A DNA stretch of 28,681 bases from Tritrichomonas foetus (GCA_001839685.1 MLAK01000610.1:14917-43597), one strand, 5' to 3'; positions 17,601 through 27,932 are shown, counted from the first letter of the stretch. Notes: generated by a model from the letters alone, not told the origin. Program-made: numbers and translations.

Positions 17601-20032
17601 AATTGTGTTTGCATTGACTTTATCTTTTCCCAAATAATATCCAAATTTTGACCAACTTCATGAATTCTGCTTGGTCTGAAATGATGAACACAATTTAAGA
17701 GATATTCAAACAATAAATCGCTCTTTGAAACTCTAATTTTTTCGAGATATTCAGTAACAGGCATTTTCATAACTGCATCGTCGGTTGGTAAATATGATAA
17801 TAATTTTGAAACTATTTTTCCAAATGATGGGTCTGCTTTTTCATTTAACATTTCGAGTAATGTTTGGGTGAAGTTAAGTTTCCAAAGAGCAAATGACGGT
17901 GACGAATAGCTAACTTGCCTGGCATCATTATTGACCTGAACCACTGGAATTGCTTTTTCTGCATATAGTTGGGCAGCTGTCCGATTATTAAGTATGTATT
18001 CGGGAATTGTGGAGTTTCTTTCATATGCAGTAATAGTATGAACTGAATAATGATGCCTCATGGCAATTCTGATTAATAAAGTTTGATATTTTGTGTCGGG
18101 TTTAGCGTAAATTTCATAACGCTGGTTATTAAATTGATAAATAATAGGGATCTTTCCCTTTTTATCATCATAATGATTTCTCTTTTGTCCTTCGAAGTCC
18201 TCAAGCTGGAATTCATCTTCAATATTACGAAGTGTTCGATAAATGAGTAACAGAAGCTTCCTTCTTGCTTCAATATCAACATCTTTAATAAAATACTGAC
18301 TGCAAAATTCATATAAAATTTCAATAGATTGGAAAGTATAAGAAGTTGCAGTAAAGAAGCGGGAAAAAAGATTTATTGCCTCATCGACAATTTTTGGAGT
18401 TTGGCAAAGCATTAAAGCACTCAATGCATATGGGAAGAAATCATATTTTGCTGGCTCATTAATGTAAATACAATCAGATGGACCAGTAATTAATGCCAAA
18501 TTTCGGAAAACAACTAGAATGTAGATTAAATTAATCATTGCTTGCGAGACCTTTGGATGTTCAAGATCACCAGAGAAGAAATTAAGTGCTTTAGTTAATG
18601 TTAAATTAAGTAAAGGTGGAATATAATCATAATTGGTTGTTTCTGTTTGAATCATAACGATTGTACGAAGTTCGTCAAGCCTGTCAGTTAAAAATATGCA
18701 ATATCGATCAATAAAGCTCTCTTCTGGCAAAATTTCTACATATTTGGTGAGCATTTTGATTCGAACGTCTGTAATTCTTGGGTTGTCTCGCATATTGTCA
18801 ACAATATTTAATTCTTTGAAGAAAATTTCCATTGATTTCATGAGTTGGTCTGGATAACTTTCACCTCGATAAAAAATTCCGTCAATAACTTCATCAAATG
18901 CACTTGATAAGTCTTCTTTTCGTGAATTAAACAAAGTTAAAGTTAAGAGACATAAAAACTCAATGGTCATTGGCGAGTCCTCTAAATCAATAAGAAGACC
19001 AATTATTTCGTCGCTTGAAAATCGCTCAGTGAAGATTCTGGAAACTAATCGGAAGATAAATTCTCTTTGAATTGGATATAATTTGTACGCCTTATTTAAA
19101 AATTCTAATAAATCATCGTCTGAAATTGCCAATGCGATAAAATCTTTACAAATTTTAAGAATTTCTATATGAAGATCCATTTTAATAATACTGCTTATAA
19201 CATCATTATCGTTCTTCCATTCAATAAATTGTTCAATGATTTCTTCGTTTTGGCTGGTACAGAAACTGTTTAAAACGCGAAATGCAGCAAGTTGTTTTTC
19301 GACGTTTTCGCATTTTGCAACAAATGAAAGAAAGCTCCAAAAACTAGGAAGGTTGTCGGTCATATCTTTAGTTTCATCATTGAAAATCCTTTCTAGTGAA
19401 TTAATAATGCATAGAATTGTTGATGTTGAATTACGATTGATTTCTTTTTCATCAATATTTAAAACATAATCAGAAAACCAAATCATAAAAGTAAAAAGAG
19501 GGCCGATTGCCTCCTCGCCCAGATATGAACAAAATTGATAAACATGCGCAAAAATTAATAACTTATTGCCAGTAATTTCATCATTTGTATATTTTTCTGA
19601 AAAAGTTTCAAAATAAGTTGATTCGAAAAATTGAGAAAATAGCGAATAAAATACTTTTTGGTTTCCTGATGCAAAAAAAGCCGTCTCGATTGAAGATATT
19701 GGACGTAAACACTCGAGGAGTTTATCATTGCCAGTGTTCATCGCCCATAATGCCAAGTTGTTTAATCCTTGAAGGAGAATCGTGAAAGAATCGAGCTGTG
19801 ATAAGGAGAGTTTCGTTGCGGAAAATATATGGGTGCATAACGATGGAATTAATTCGTTGATGAAATATTCAGTTTGATTTAAATTTTCGTCGAGATCGTC
19901 AGTTGAAACAGAATTCTTTTCTAGAATGTGAAGACAATATTGACTAAATTGAATTATTAAATTCGATGTCAATGTATGCTGAGCTGCAGCACTGTTTAGG
20001 GCTTTGCAAAACTCATAAAAATCATTTGTCAT
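14636..20032 (-). CDS. Giant ubiquitin-specific protease (peptidase C19), 1798 aa
   Basis: A cysteine protease that removes ubiquitin from proteins. The USP core spans about 1048-1350: Cys box GLRNLSCTCYMNSLFQ with catalytic C1058, the QQDVSEFF motif, LHRFEYD, and His box GDGGHYYSLV with H1280, followed by KWIKIND with N1295 in the third catalytic position. The Cys box has Ser-Cys where most members have Gly-x-Thr. The two CxxC pairs of the USP fingers are absent, so no zinc site. About 1000 residues of helical, ARM/HEAT-like sequence precede the core and 450 follow, with a ubiquitin-like beta-grasp stretch inferred at about 625-705. This layout matches the USP9X/USP24/USP34 group, which act on many targets in cytosol and nucleus. 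The ATG at 20032 gives the longest frame; no clear Inr or CCTT motif precedes it. The E2 gene is divergent, 951 bp away. Confidence 0.94.
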   Translation of the reverse strand: MTNDFYEFCKALNSAAAQHTLTSNLIIQFSQYCLHILEKNSVSTDDLDENLNQTEYFINELIPSLCTHIFSATKLSLSQLDSFTILLQGLNNLALWAMNTGNDKLLECLRPISSIETAFFASGNQKVFYSLFSQFFESTYFETFSEKYTNDEITGNKLLIFAHVYQFCSYLGEEAIGPLFTFMIWFSDYVLNIDEKEINRNSTSTILCIINSLERIFNDETKDMTDNLPSFWSFLSFVAKCENVEKQLAAFRVLNSFCTSQNEEIIEQFIEWKNDNDVISSIIKMDLHIEILKICKDFIALAISDDDLLEFLNKAYKLYPIQREFIFRLVSRIFTERFSSDEIIGLLIDLEDSPMTIEFLCLLTLTLFNSRKEDLSSAFDEVIDGIFYRGESYPDQLMKSMEIFFKELNIVDNMRDNPRITDVRIKMLTKYVEILPEESFIDRYCIFLTDRLDELRTIVMIQTETTNYDYIPPLLNLTLTKALNFFSGDLEHPKVSQAMINLIYILVVFRNLALITGPSDCIYINEPAKYDFFPYALSALMLCQTPKIVDEAINLFSRFFTATSYTFQSIEILYEFCSQYFIKDVDIEARRKLLLLIYRTLRNIEDEFQLEDFEGQKRNHYDDKKGKIPIIYQFNNQRYEIYAKPDTKYQTLLIRIAMRHHYSVHTITAYERNSTIPEYILNNRTAAQLYAEKAIPVVQVNNDARQVSYSSPSFALWKLNFTQTLLEMLNEKADPSFGKIVSKLLSYLPTDDAVMKMPVTEYLEKIRVSKSDLLFEYLLNCVHHFRPSRIHEVGQNLDIIWEKIKSMQTQLIAIFEFYNRVLNDSNTRKFSMFLGGRCFKVFAIGLKKACKIASIFYVDKLTKFINVCDYDLLINVLMKCDDDMWPYLLHIYMSFHNKVELFNKCLKVLQGDKSNKKFVAKLLAQYVKDVSGSCDPTESLTYAVDSLESCNAEQLEDIMNIINCLVAVKSNNFFIENPVVLPKMLQYAFTKGSLNAERFILSFYKSLDSGINISDTSKILREYIINENMFKNIWDYTSMKHIKSALGFTGLRNLSCTCYMNSLFQVLNQIPEFLTNLFSSENDNLINLQWIFASLQTSTRDFIDPSCFINEWKGGWDGQIVDPRKQQDVSEFFQYLMNDCPADAASFFKGTLLNEFYGDGDYHNVIKDDFFVLSVEVKGLSKLSQSLNALIEPELLNNFEANGSKIPVTRQMKILENPKILVIQLHRFEYDIANQRRIKINDRFEFPEHLNIINLLQSEKNCFYTLHSIICHTGNGDGGHYYSLVRKNKKWIKINDREISELPGDYKDEAFGGVQVAENEYSEIGNATLLFYKLDSFNHDKQSEFRISPTLSKRIEKENEEFSIIQSLFSTDAADFFVSLDIKDINAYYLLNVMMHAGEEFTTYVEKMKDKFDVEIASSRASDNFDNFITIFSKAKRPLIDKFMVHAREILRKRNSFNLAQKIVDYIIQLISCRPYRGIRDIIQNLLNIVAAHLHDNPPQENQLGLLNKYIDLFNYIITNNTDRPDVSNILQSIAALLKNITTPVNLDIFHLKYDLIKSNKINKLPFTDMVEEAVIHNLLPIDLFFQFDVSVDRIANIMNETNYIEIGKRRPDIIVDILDKIVNQWDKDRIDLFKDSIQANGLSDKNIQNFFMFFLKNNYYEPTMVIALLQSISGNFDVELFEHVFSVGSMQIKATYDFLIQQLKSQEQLMTNNYCKLISLSRYVLNYLNVVELFEVVFGNVKDINMIKPMFDAFVEGVEYVEPNALIPIKLNRFYLQYEDYIKTTENYQRFLKKIEQ

Positions 20033-21427
<1,395 letters not shown>

Positions 21428-22086
21428 AACATAAAAAAATAAAAAAAAATTTAAACATCAAAAACCTGCAATAAAGAAAAAAAATTACAGTCATTTTTCC
21501 AACGTTTTTTTTTAACACCTAATTGAATTGTTTTCTTCCAATTTTGAAATTAAATTTTTGTTATAGGATGGTTTCAAGAAATGGAAACAAGATGTAATTT
21601 CATTATTTTTGTTGTCAATTCGAAAATGATGATAAAATATATTCTTGTCAATCCAACTATAATATTATTCATCGATTAAAATTATCATTTACTTATAAAC
21701 TCAATTGCCGTTATCATACTTGTGAATGCAAACAATGATTTTCAGACAATCTTTTTTTCTGCTTCAGAAAGGAAGAAAGAAAAACGAATAATTTAGAAAA
21801 ACGTGTAAAAGGCCATTTCACAAATATTTGTGAGCATCTTTTCATCTTATTATCCTGAACAATATTCCAATACAAGAAAAAGCTTTAACAATATTCAATC
21901 AATGCTCTAATTAAAATTGACAAATATATTTAATAAGAAAGCATGAACTATTCACTTTATGTGAAATTATCCTCGAATACGAAACCATGAGGCTCAAAAA
22001 TCTTTTTTCCTTTTGAAAATTTCATGTATTACTTTACCTAAATATATGAAATAACATCATTTGACCATCGAGATACAATAATTTGG
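21428..22086. other. Intergenic region
   Basis: AT-rich spacer between two same-strand genes. No gene or RNA is seen. Confidence 0.5.
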
Positions 22087-22100
22087 CCTTAATTTTTACC
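22087..22100 (+). promoter_or_regulatory. CCTTAATTTTTACC start-proximal motif (M5-like)
   Basis: The first C is 15 nt before the ATG at 22102. It nearly repeats the motif in front of the TBC gene (8998-9010), supporting a shared initiator. Confidence 0.45.
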
Positions 22101-22101
22101 A

Positions 22102-23580
22102 ATGCTTCCCACTCCTGATTTTTTGTCTCTCTTACCAGCAGATATGAAAAACTCATCTGGCGAACTCTGCTCAATCTTATCTTCTTATCCGCAAAATGTT
22201 TCAACTACCAACTTCTTTACAGCATTGATGAATATCGAAATTCCAAACAAGTCGAAACCAGTATTACTTCGCCGAGTTCCAAAAAGAAAGGCCACTGATC
22301 CTGCCCCAATCACATCCACGATTCTAACTCAATATTATTTGCCTGATGTTTATTTTCCGAGTAAAATTCAGAAGAAGGCCGGCCTCAAAGAACTTGCGAA
22401 TCGAGTTGCCAAAACATCAGAAAAATCAAAAAAGAAAAAACAGGTCGATCAATTTGGTCTCAAAACTTCCTATCGTAAACTGCCAATTTTACATCCTCTT
22501 GAATCTCATATTGAATCGCATTTTATATTAAATCACAAATTCAAAATATTAATGTTTGGTTGTGTAGGATCAGTTGGTCATGTCTCCGATGATGAAGGAA
22601 GTGAAAGCCGAAATGGCAATCCTTTATATAATATCGATATTGTCAATAAATCTTTCGATGAACTTGCTGATGAAGATATTTTAAGTTATATTCAAATTAT
22701 TCAATATTTGAACACAATTATACAAGAAAGACATAAAGCACAACAACTAAGAAAGACATCAATGTTAAATCCATCAATATTAAACTCAATTTTAGTTGAT
22801 CGTCATATGTTTTTGAATAAACTTTTAGAATATACTGATGAATTGAATCACTTTCCAATTATGAAACCAATTGATTTTAATTGTGAAGAAGTTGAGCCAA
22901 TACCTTTCTTAGAATTTGCTTTAATTGTTTCGATTTTGATGAATATTGAAGATGTTTCGAAATCTTTGAGAATAGGCAATGAAATCCATACAAATTTGAA
23001 CGCTTATAGATTATTGGTAAGAAGTGCAATGAAAAATGATTTTACTGTTGATTATCATTTAATATGTGATCCAATCTTCGCTAAATTCATATTTGTTTCA
23101 CATGAAATTATAAATTCTTTGTTGACAACATTTAAATTACCACAAAATTGGAAATTCGCTTTATTAGTGAAATTTTTCACTGAAAAGAAAATTTGTCTTA
23201 CTGATGTTCTTGATGAATTAACTGCAGAACTAGCTAAGTCAATTGATAATGGATCTTGGTATGCACGAGAAATGTTAAAATATCGAGAACTTGCATGTAT
23301 TGTGGAAATGCATTCATTTCAACATCTTGTTCATGATGAGTGTGAAAAATATAGTCAGAATAAGAAAGGAAATCTTAATGAAATGATGAAGATTGCACGA
23401 GGATATTCACCTTATAATGAATTAATTGGTATCAAAATTATTTTTACAAAGAAAGGAGAAATTCTTGTTACACAAGAAAAAATTCAAGCAAGTGAACAAC
23501 AGTGTTTGTTCCCTGTTTTCAATATGTTTGATGGTATTTCTACTATAGATGATGCTTCATTTGCATCCATATTGTATTAA
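22102..23580 (+). CDS. Unrecognised 492-aa protein
   Basis: No family is recognised. The N-terminal 60 residues are Ser/Pro/Leu-rich. Basic patches follow, RRVPKRK (about 56-62) and EKSKKKKQ (about 107-114), which could be nuclear-localisation signals. A short hydrophobic strand FKILMFGCVGSVGHV (about 147-161) leads into an acidic loop DDEGSES. The remaining 300 residues look alpha-helical, resembling an all-helical repeat or scaffold, with no membrane segment. No catalytic motif is visible. The coding signal is strong: a long frame, protein-like composition, a CCTTA motif 15 nt before the ATG, and a stop overlapping TAAA. It converges with the hexosaminidase gene 227 bp away. Confidence 0.88.
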   Translation: MLPTPDFLSLLPADMKNSSGELCSILSSYPQNVSTTNFFTALMNIEIPNKSKPVLLRRVPKRKATDPAPITSTILTQYYLPDVYFPSKIQKKAGLKELANRVAKTSEKSKKKKQVDQFGLKTSYRKLPILHPLESHIESHFILNHKFKILMFGCVGSVGHVSDDEGSESRNGNPLYNIDIVNKSFDELADEDILSYIQIIQYLNTIIQERHKAQQLRKTSMLNPSILNSILVDRHMFLNKLLEYTDELNHFPIMKPIDFNCEEVEPIPFLEFALIVSILMNIEDVSKSLRIGNEIHTNLNAYRLLVRSAMKNDFTVDYHLICDPIFAKFIFVSHEIINSLLTTFKLPQNWKFALLVKFFTEKKICLTDVLDELTAELAKSIDNGSWYAREMLKYRELACIVEMHSFQHLVHDECEKYSQNKKGNLNEMMKIARGYSPYNELIGIKIIFTKKGEILVTQEKIQASEQQCLFPVFNMFDGISTIDDASFASILY

Positions 23581-23807
23581 ATTATATCATTTATCATTGA
23601 TATACTAATCTTATATATATATCCTTCATATCAGAAATAGGCTTTTTTTATTCTAATGAAAATGAAATTGAATTGAAAAATATGGGGAAAGTTTTCGTAT
23701 TTTACTTTTCTGATTTTCCCTTAAAACAAATGACGTTGTTGATTCAAGAATTAAAAATAAACAAATCCAGAAATTAAAAATGTTTAAACTAAATTCTAAT
23801 TACTTCT

Positions 23808-25733
23808 CTATGTATAATAAAGGAAAACTTCACCTTCGCAATCCGATCCGCCATCGCAGTACACTTCTGCAGTAACATCGACTTCACCAAACAAGTATGG
23901 GAAGATTGTGTAAAGGTCGTAAAGGTTATTTTCTGGTTCTTCTGAAGCAACACCTTCATGTGAATCAGAAGCTACCGAGACACTTGCATATCTTAAATGA
24001 ACATTTCTGATTTTGAGTGGATGACCACTTGTGTGAATGAAAGCAGCCTGATAAGATCCAATTGAAGATCCTGCTGTTCCTGTAGTTGGCCAAGAAACAG
24101 AAATCCATTTATTTTCTGGGAAATCACCATTAAACCATTGCATTCTTTGTCCAAGTTGAATTGGTGAAGGATTCATTCCCATTTGCTCCAATTTATCCAT
24201 GTTTGATTCACCTAATGAACCTAAAAATCTGCTCCAGTCTTTCTTTTCGAGTGGTGTCCAAACAACTTCAGCAAGTGCAAGAAGACGTGGGAAAGCTTTA
24301 AAGTCAAGATCCTCCTTTTCCCAAATATATTCAGACCAAAGATTTCCTTGTGAACCAATAACGAAGTGTTTATGGTCATCTGATACTCCTGATGATGGAT
24401 CATAGCTATAAACATGATTAACAGTTAAAACTGGTCCACCAATGTATTCATATGCATCATCAGCTGGAAATTGGTAATAATCTAAATAGCAATAGCTTGT
24501 TGGTGTGAAAACAACGTTATGGCCTTCTTCTGCTGCTTTTTCACCTGCCTCTGTGCCTGTCCATGACATAATTGCAGCACCATCTGGAAGCTTTCCGTTC
24601 ATAATTTCATCCCATCCAATGCAGTACCTTCCGCGGCTATCTAAAAATTGTGCAAAATGCTCAATAAACCATGATTCAAGTTCATCTGCATTCTTTAAGC
24701 CTAAATCTTTGATTCTTTGTTGACATTTTGAGCACTTGTTCCAGCGGGACTTTGGACATTCGTCACCACCAACGTGTATATACTTACTTGGGAAGATTTT
24801 CAACACCTCATCAAGAATGTCTTCAAGAAAAGCAATAGCTTCATCATTTCCAGCACACCAAACGTCATCTTCAATTCCCCACTTCGTGCGTGGCTTGAAT
24901 GGTCCGCCAGTGCAGGAATATTCTGGATAAGCTGAAAGAATGGCTAAAGAGTGGCCAGGCATTTCAATTTCTGGAACAATTGTAACTTCACGTAACCTGG
25001 CATATTCAATAATGTCACGCATTTCATCTTCAGTATAGTAAAATGGACCATAGACAACTCCATCACTTTTATTGCGATTCCATTTCATTGGTGAAGAATC
25101 ACGAACTGAGCCGATTTCTGTTATCTTAGGATATTTCTTAATTTCAAGACGCCATCCTTGATCCTCAGTAAGGTGGATATGAATCACATTCAATTTGTAA
25201 TTTGAGGCGCAATTTATGAAACTTTTCACTGTGTCGACATCGAAGAAATGGCGGGCAGAATCAATCATCGCGCCGCGCCATGAAAACCTAGGATAATCGT
25301 AAATTGTGACACATGGGGCGGTCCATTCAATATTTGTCACTTTTGTCTGCGAATATATTTCTTTCGGCAATAACTGAAGAAGACTTTTATAGCCGTAGAA
25401 AAGACCTGAGCGTGTAGTGGAGTAAATTTCAACGACAGACTGGTCCATGATTACCTGGTATTCTGATTCTTTTTGAAGCGAATCGGATTTGCCAAAATAG
25501 ATACCAGAAGAAACGCGCTGTGAAACAACTGGGAGTGAAAATCCTGTCGATTGCTTGAGTTCGTCGGCAGCAAATTGGGCGACTTCTTTGGCGTATGAAT
25601 TCGATGGATCATATCCGATTTGGCATGTGGATGTGAGTGTCCATTGTCCATCAATCACTGTTAATTCGACAGGCTGAGGAATAATTGATGGTTTATAGCA
25701 GAAGGATAATGCGAAAAATGTGAGAAAAAGCAT
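23808..25733 (-). CDS. Secreted beta-N-acetylhexosaminidase, GH20
   Basis: Removes terminal beta-GlcNAc or GalNAc from glycans and glycoproteins, normally in lysosomes or secreted. The 641-residue protein starts with a hydrophobic signal peptide (MLFLTFFALSFC), then the GH20b domain (about 20-150), WRGAMIDSARHFFDV, HIHLTEDQGWRLEI, VPEIEMPGHS, and the catalytic HVGGDE with D324 and E325. A Cys-rich loop follows (CPKSRWNKCSKC), then WDEI, MSWTGT, GSQGNLWSEY and LLALAEVVW, all conserved in the family. The C-terminal ~130 residues form a beta-rich extension ending FLYYT. Start: the frame extends 8 codons to a TTG at 25757, but the first ATG is 25733, giving a clean signal peptide and lying 14 nt after the A of the Inr-like TCATTTT. 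Such enzymes would help trichomonads degrade host or bacterial glycans, an inference. Confidence 0.96.
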   Translation of the reverse strand: MLFLTFFALSFCYKPSIIPQPVELTVIDGQWTLTSTCQIGYDPSNSYAKEVAQFAADELKQSTGFSLPVVSQRVSSGIYFGKSDSLQKESEYQVIMDQSVVEIYSTTRSGLFYGYKSLLQLLPKEIYSQTKVTNIEWTAPCVTIYDYPRFSWRGAMIDSARHFFDVDTVKSFINCASNYKLNVIHIHLTEDQGWRLEIKKYPKITEIGSVRDSSPMKWNRNKSDGVVYGPFYYTEDEMRDIIEYARLREVTIVPEIEMPGHSLAILSAYPEYSCTGGPFKPRTKWGIEDDVWCAGNDEAIAFLEDILDEVLKIFPSKYIHVGGDECPKSRWNKCSKCQQRIKDLGLKNADELESWFIEHFAQFLDSRGRYCIGWDEIMNGKLPDGAAIMSWTGTEAGEKAAEEGHNVVFTPTSYCYLDYYQFPADDAYEYIGGPVLTVNHVYSYDPSSGVSDDHKHFVIGSQGNLWSEYIWEKEDLDFKAFPRLLALAEVVWTPLEKKDWSRFLGSLGESNMDKLEQMGMNPSPIQLGQRMQWFNGDFPENKWISVSWPTTGTAGSSIGSYQAAFIHTSGHPLKIRNVHLRYASVSVASDSHEGVASEEPENNLYDLYTIFPYLFGEVDVTAEVYCDGGSDCEGEVFLYYT

Positions 25734-25742
25734 TTGATGATT

Positions 25743-25749
25743 AAAATGA
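25743..25749 (-). promoter_or_regulatory. Inr-like TCATTTT before the hexosaminidase gene
   Basis: Minus-strand TCATTTT fits the T. vaginalis Inr form TCA-Y-W; the A is 14 nt upstream of the ATG at 25733, the usual distance. This supports the ATG over the upstream TTG. Confidence 0.45.
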
Positions 25750-26226
25750 TTTTTCAAATCTCTAACTTTTTCTAGCTAACTTTAGAATTTTCAGAGGATC
25801 AAACAATTTTTTCATAAGATCAGTTATATTTTCATAATTGTATACTATTGAATTCTTTCATCGTGTTTGCAATATAAAATATTGAGTAAATTGAATATAT
25901 GTGAGATTTCCACAATCTGTCGAAGTTGAAAAATTAACAAAATTGGACAGTCTCTGGATTTCTATTTGATAAAACGAATTTGGTAAAGATTCTTGATTTA
26001 TGAAAAAATGATGCAGAAATCATATGATTGGAAATGTAAGAGGTTTGATGGTTTTCAGCAAAATTATAGGATTTTCAATCCTATGATGAGGATATGAGAA
26101 TTTGATGAGGTTGTCTAGTTTCTGTAAATCTCATTGAAGAAAATCAGATTTGAATAATTTCTCAACAATTTTTTTTGATGAAGAAAGAATTGAAATTTAG
26201 GGAATTTTTAATTTTTGATGCCTAAA
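25750..26226. other. Intergenic region left of the tRNA relics
   Basis: AT-rich; nothing recognisable is seen. Confidence 0.5.
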
Positions 26227-26280
26227 TCTCTTCTAGTGTAGATCTTCACACAGAACTTTGAACTCTGGGATGGAAATTTC
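26227..26280 (+). pseudogene. Decayed tRNA-Gln relic
   Basis: TCTCTTCTAGTGTAG followed later by ACTTTGAACTCTGGGATGGA aligns with the intact tRNA-Gln at 26838 (TCTCTTGTGGTGTAG, ACTTTGAATCCCGGGATGGA) in the same order, with a 2-nt deletion in the D arm. The 3' half, T stem and B box (GGTTCGA) are lost, so it cannot be a working tRNA. Confidence 0.55.
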
Positions 26281-26306
26281 CTTGAAACAAGGTTAAAAAA
26301 AATTAC

Positions 26307-26329
26307 TTCTCGCTTGAGGTGCGAGAGGT
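26307..26329 (+). pseudogene. Anticodon-arm relic of tRNA-Pro
   Basis: TTCTCGCTTGAGGTGCGAGAGGT matches the anticodon arm of the intact tRNA-Pro (TTCTCGCTTTGGGTGCGAGAGGT) at 21 of 23 positions, and the CTCGC/GCGAG stem is kept. The flanks no longer resemble a tRNA. It abuts the tRNA-Gln relic on the same strand. Confidence 0.5.
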
Positions 26330-26837
26330 ATCACATTCTAAATGGAAACCATTCAATTTCTTTGACATTTGAAAAAGTTTTGGAATTTGATGAGTCAAAA
26401 TACAAACTATTTGATTGATTGACATTAAAGCGCGAGACCAGAAAATATTTTGTTGTGATAGATTGAGAACGTTAAATTGTTTACTCCCTAAACGTTCTCC
26501 TGAATGAAACATTTCCATGATGATACCACAAGACTATTATTTCTTGAGTGAAAAGTAAATTGCATACGCTCTTTTTACTGGAAAATAATGAAATAAAATG
26601 AAATAACGAAAAGATTATGCGAAAAAAAGAAAATTTCGAGTTTGAAATCATTTTTGAATAGATGAAATAAGAAAATGAGAGGGGAAAAATAACTTTTAAA
26701 CTACAAAGTAAATCTATTCCATTAATCTATATATGAATAATAATGAAAAGATGAAGAGTCTTCAAGATTTCATCTCAATATCAAGCAAATTAATGAAAAA
26801 TTAATTGATTAAATCATGAAAATTTTGAAAAGCGCAT

Positions 26838-26909
26838 TCTCTTGTGGTGTAGCGGTTATCATATGGGACTTTGAATCCCGGGATGGAGGTTCGACTCCTC
26901 CCAAGAGAA
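26838..26909 (+). tRNA. tRNA-Gln (anticodon TTG), left arm
   Basis: Cloverleaf: acceptor TCTCTTG/CAAGAGA, D arm GTGTAGCGGTTATCAT, anticodon stem TGGGA/TCCCG with loop CTTTGAA (anticodon TTG, reads CAA), T arm GGAGG-TTCGACT-CCTCC. CCA is not encoded and no intron is present. The B box GGTTCGACTCC is intact. A run of eight T follows at 26914. The mature RNA inserts glutamine. Confidence 0.95.
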
Positions 26910-26913
26910 ACAC

Positions 26914-26921
26914 TTTTTTTT
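26914..26921 (+). terminator. Pol III T-run after tRNA-Gln (left)
   Basis: Eight T residues begin 4 nt after the tRNA 3' end, as expected for RNA polymerase III termination. Confidence 0.75.
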
Positions 26922-27213
26922 CTCCTTTATTCATCCTTTTTTTTCTCAGCTCAGAGGAATTTTATCATAGAGTCTTTTCAAATATTTGACGCATATGACG
27001 CCAATCATCTTGAAAGACCAAGCTACTGTTTTTTTCACATCAAAAGAAACTTATGAAAAAATAATGTAACATCAATGCACACAATCCAATAAGAATTCTT
27101 GATATTGTGAATTATAAAAACGGGAAACTGTAATTATTGGCAAAAATGAGTTTCAACGGATAGTTTGTTTTCAGAAATGAAGAGTGGATGGGGGAAAAAA
27201 GAAGTGAAAAGGG

Positions 27214-27219
27214 AAAAAA
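27214..27219 (-). terminator. Pol III T-run after tRNA-Pro (left)
   Basis: Six T residues on the minus strand, 4 nt past the tRNA end. Confidence 0.7.
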
Positions 27220-27223
27220 GATT

Positions 27224-27295
27224 GGGGCGATTCGGGAATCGAACCCGAGACCTCTCGCACCCAAAGCGAGAATCATGCCACTAGACCAATCACCC
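27224..27295 (-). tRNA. tRNA-Pro (anticodon TGG), left arm
   Basis: Cloverleaf: acceptor GGGTGAT/ATCGCCC with one T-G pair, D arm GTCTAGTGGCATGAT, anticodon stem CTCGC/GCGAG with loop TTTGGGT (anticodon TGG, reads CCA), T arm TCGGG-TTCGATT-CCCGA, discriminator C. CCA is not encoded. It converges with tRNA-Gln, about 315 bp away. Confidence 0.95.
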
Positions 27296-27335
27296 TGACG
27301 AAGTCCCTCAAATACTTGAAAGGTAAAAGATTACA

Positions 27336-27810
27336 CCAAATAAATTTGATGAGTACATTAGGAAAAGATGAGATTCTGCCTAGAGTTATAACAAAATTAA
27401 TCTTATATTACTTTTTATTTGTCTATATTAATCATTCAATTCTTATTATTTATTGTTAAACCATAATTCGAATTTTTTGGATTAAGGTCAACTGCCATAC
27501 GTTTATATTTATTTATTTTAAAAGAAATAGTGGTTACCAGTTTTTCGGAAAAAGTTATGTTTTGAATTAAACTGCCAAAAATCATTCAAATATAATTCAA
27601 AGGTTTATTTGTCTTTGGCTGTTGACTCTGAGAAATCCAAAACCAATTGGTGATAATTCCTTTGTATTTGAAAATAATGATTTTTTTAATTCATCACATT
27701 GAAGTTGATAAGTGAAAAAGATTGCATTATTTCCCTGAATTGTGGACTAAAAAGATAGGTTCGAAATTCTAATTCGTGTGAATTGAATGTAACATTGTTG
27801 TTTGGCCTTT
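27336..27810. other. Unique spacer of the inverted repeat
   Basis: 475 bp between the arms, with no self-complementarity across the centre that I can see. AT-rich; no gene or RNA is recognised. Confidence 0.7.
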
Positions 27811-27850
27811 TGTAATCTTTTACCTTTCAAGTATTTGAGGGACTTCGTCA

Positions 27851-27922
27851 GGGTGATTGGTCTAGTGGCATGATTCTCGCTTTGGGTGCGAGAGGTCTCG
27901 GGTTCGATTCCCGAATCGCCCC
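27851..27922 (+). tRNA. tRNA-Pro (anticodon TGG), right arm
   Basis: Identical to the copy at 27224-27295 in opposite orientation, with the same cloverleaf and intact B box GGTTCGATTCC. Confidence 0.95.
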
Positions 27923-27926
27923 AATC

Positions 27927-27932
27927 TTTTTT
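27927..27932 (+). terminator. Pol III T-run after tRNA-Pro (right)
   Basis: Six T residues 4 nt past the tRNA 3' end, mirror of 27214-27219. Confidence 0.7.

Larger units (their letters stand above)
26465..27335. repeat. Left arm of a large inverted repeat
   Basis: 871 bp that read as the exact reverse complement of 27811-28681; I compared most of the arm in 60-base blocks and saw no mismatch. The inner edge is sharp, after TTACA at 27335. The outer edge shown here is set only by the end of the window, so the arm may extend further left. It carries tRNA-Gln (+) and tRNA-Pro (-). Confidence 0.95.

Noticed and set aside
25734..25757. Eight-codon TTG-initiated extension of the hexosaminidase
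   Set aside because: No ATG; the downstream ATG gives a normal signal peptide and follows an Inr-like motif.
26303..26518. 71-codon minus frame across the palindrome edge
   Set aside because: It runs antisense through a tRNA-Pro relic and has no promoter motif, so it is likely spurious.
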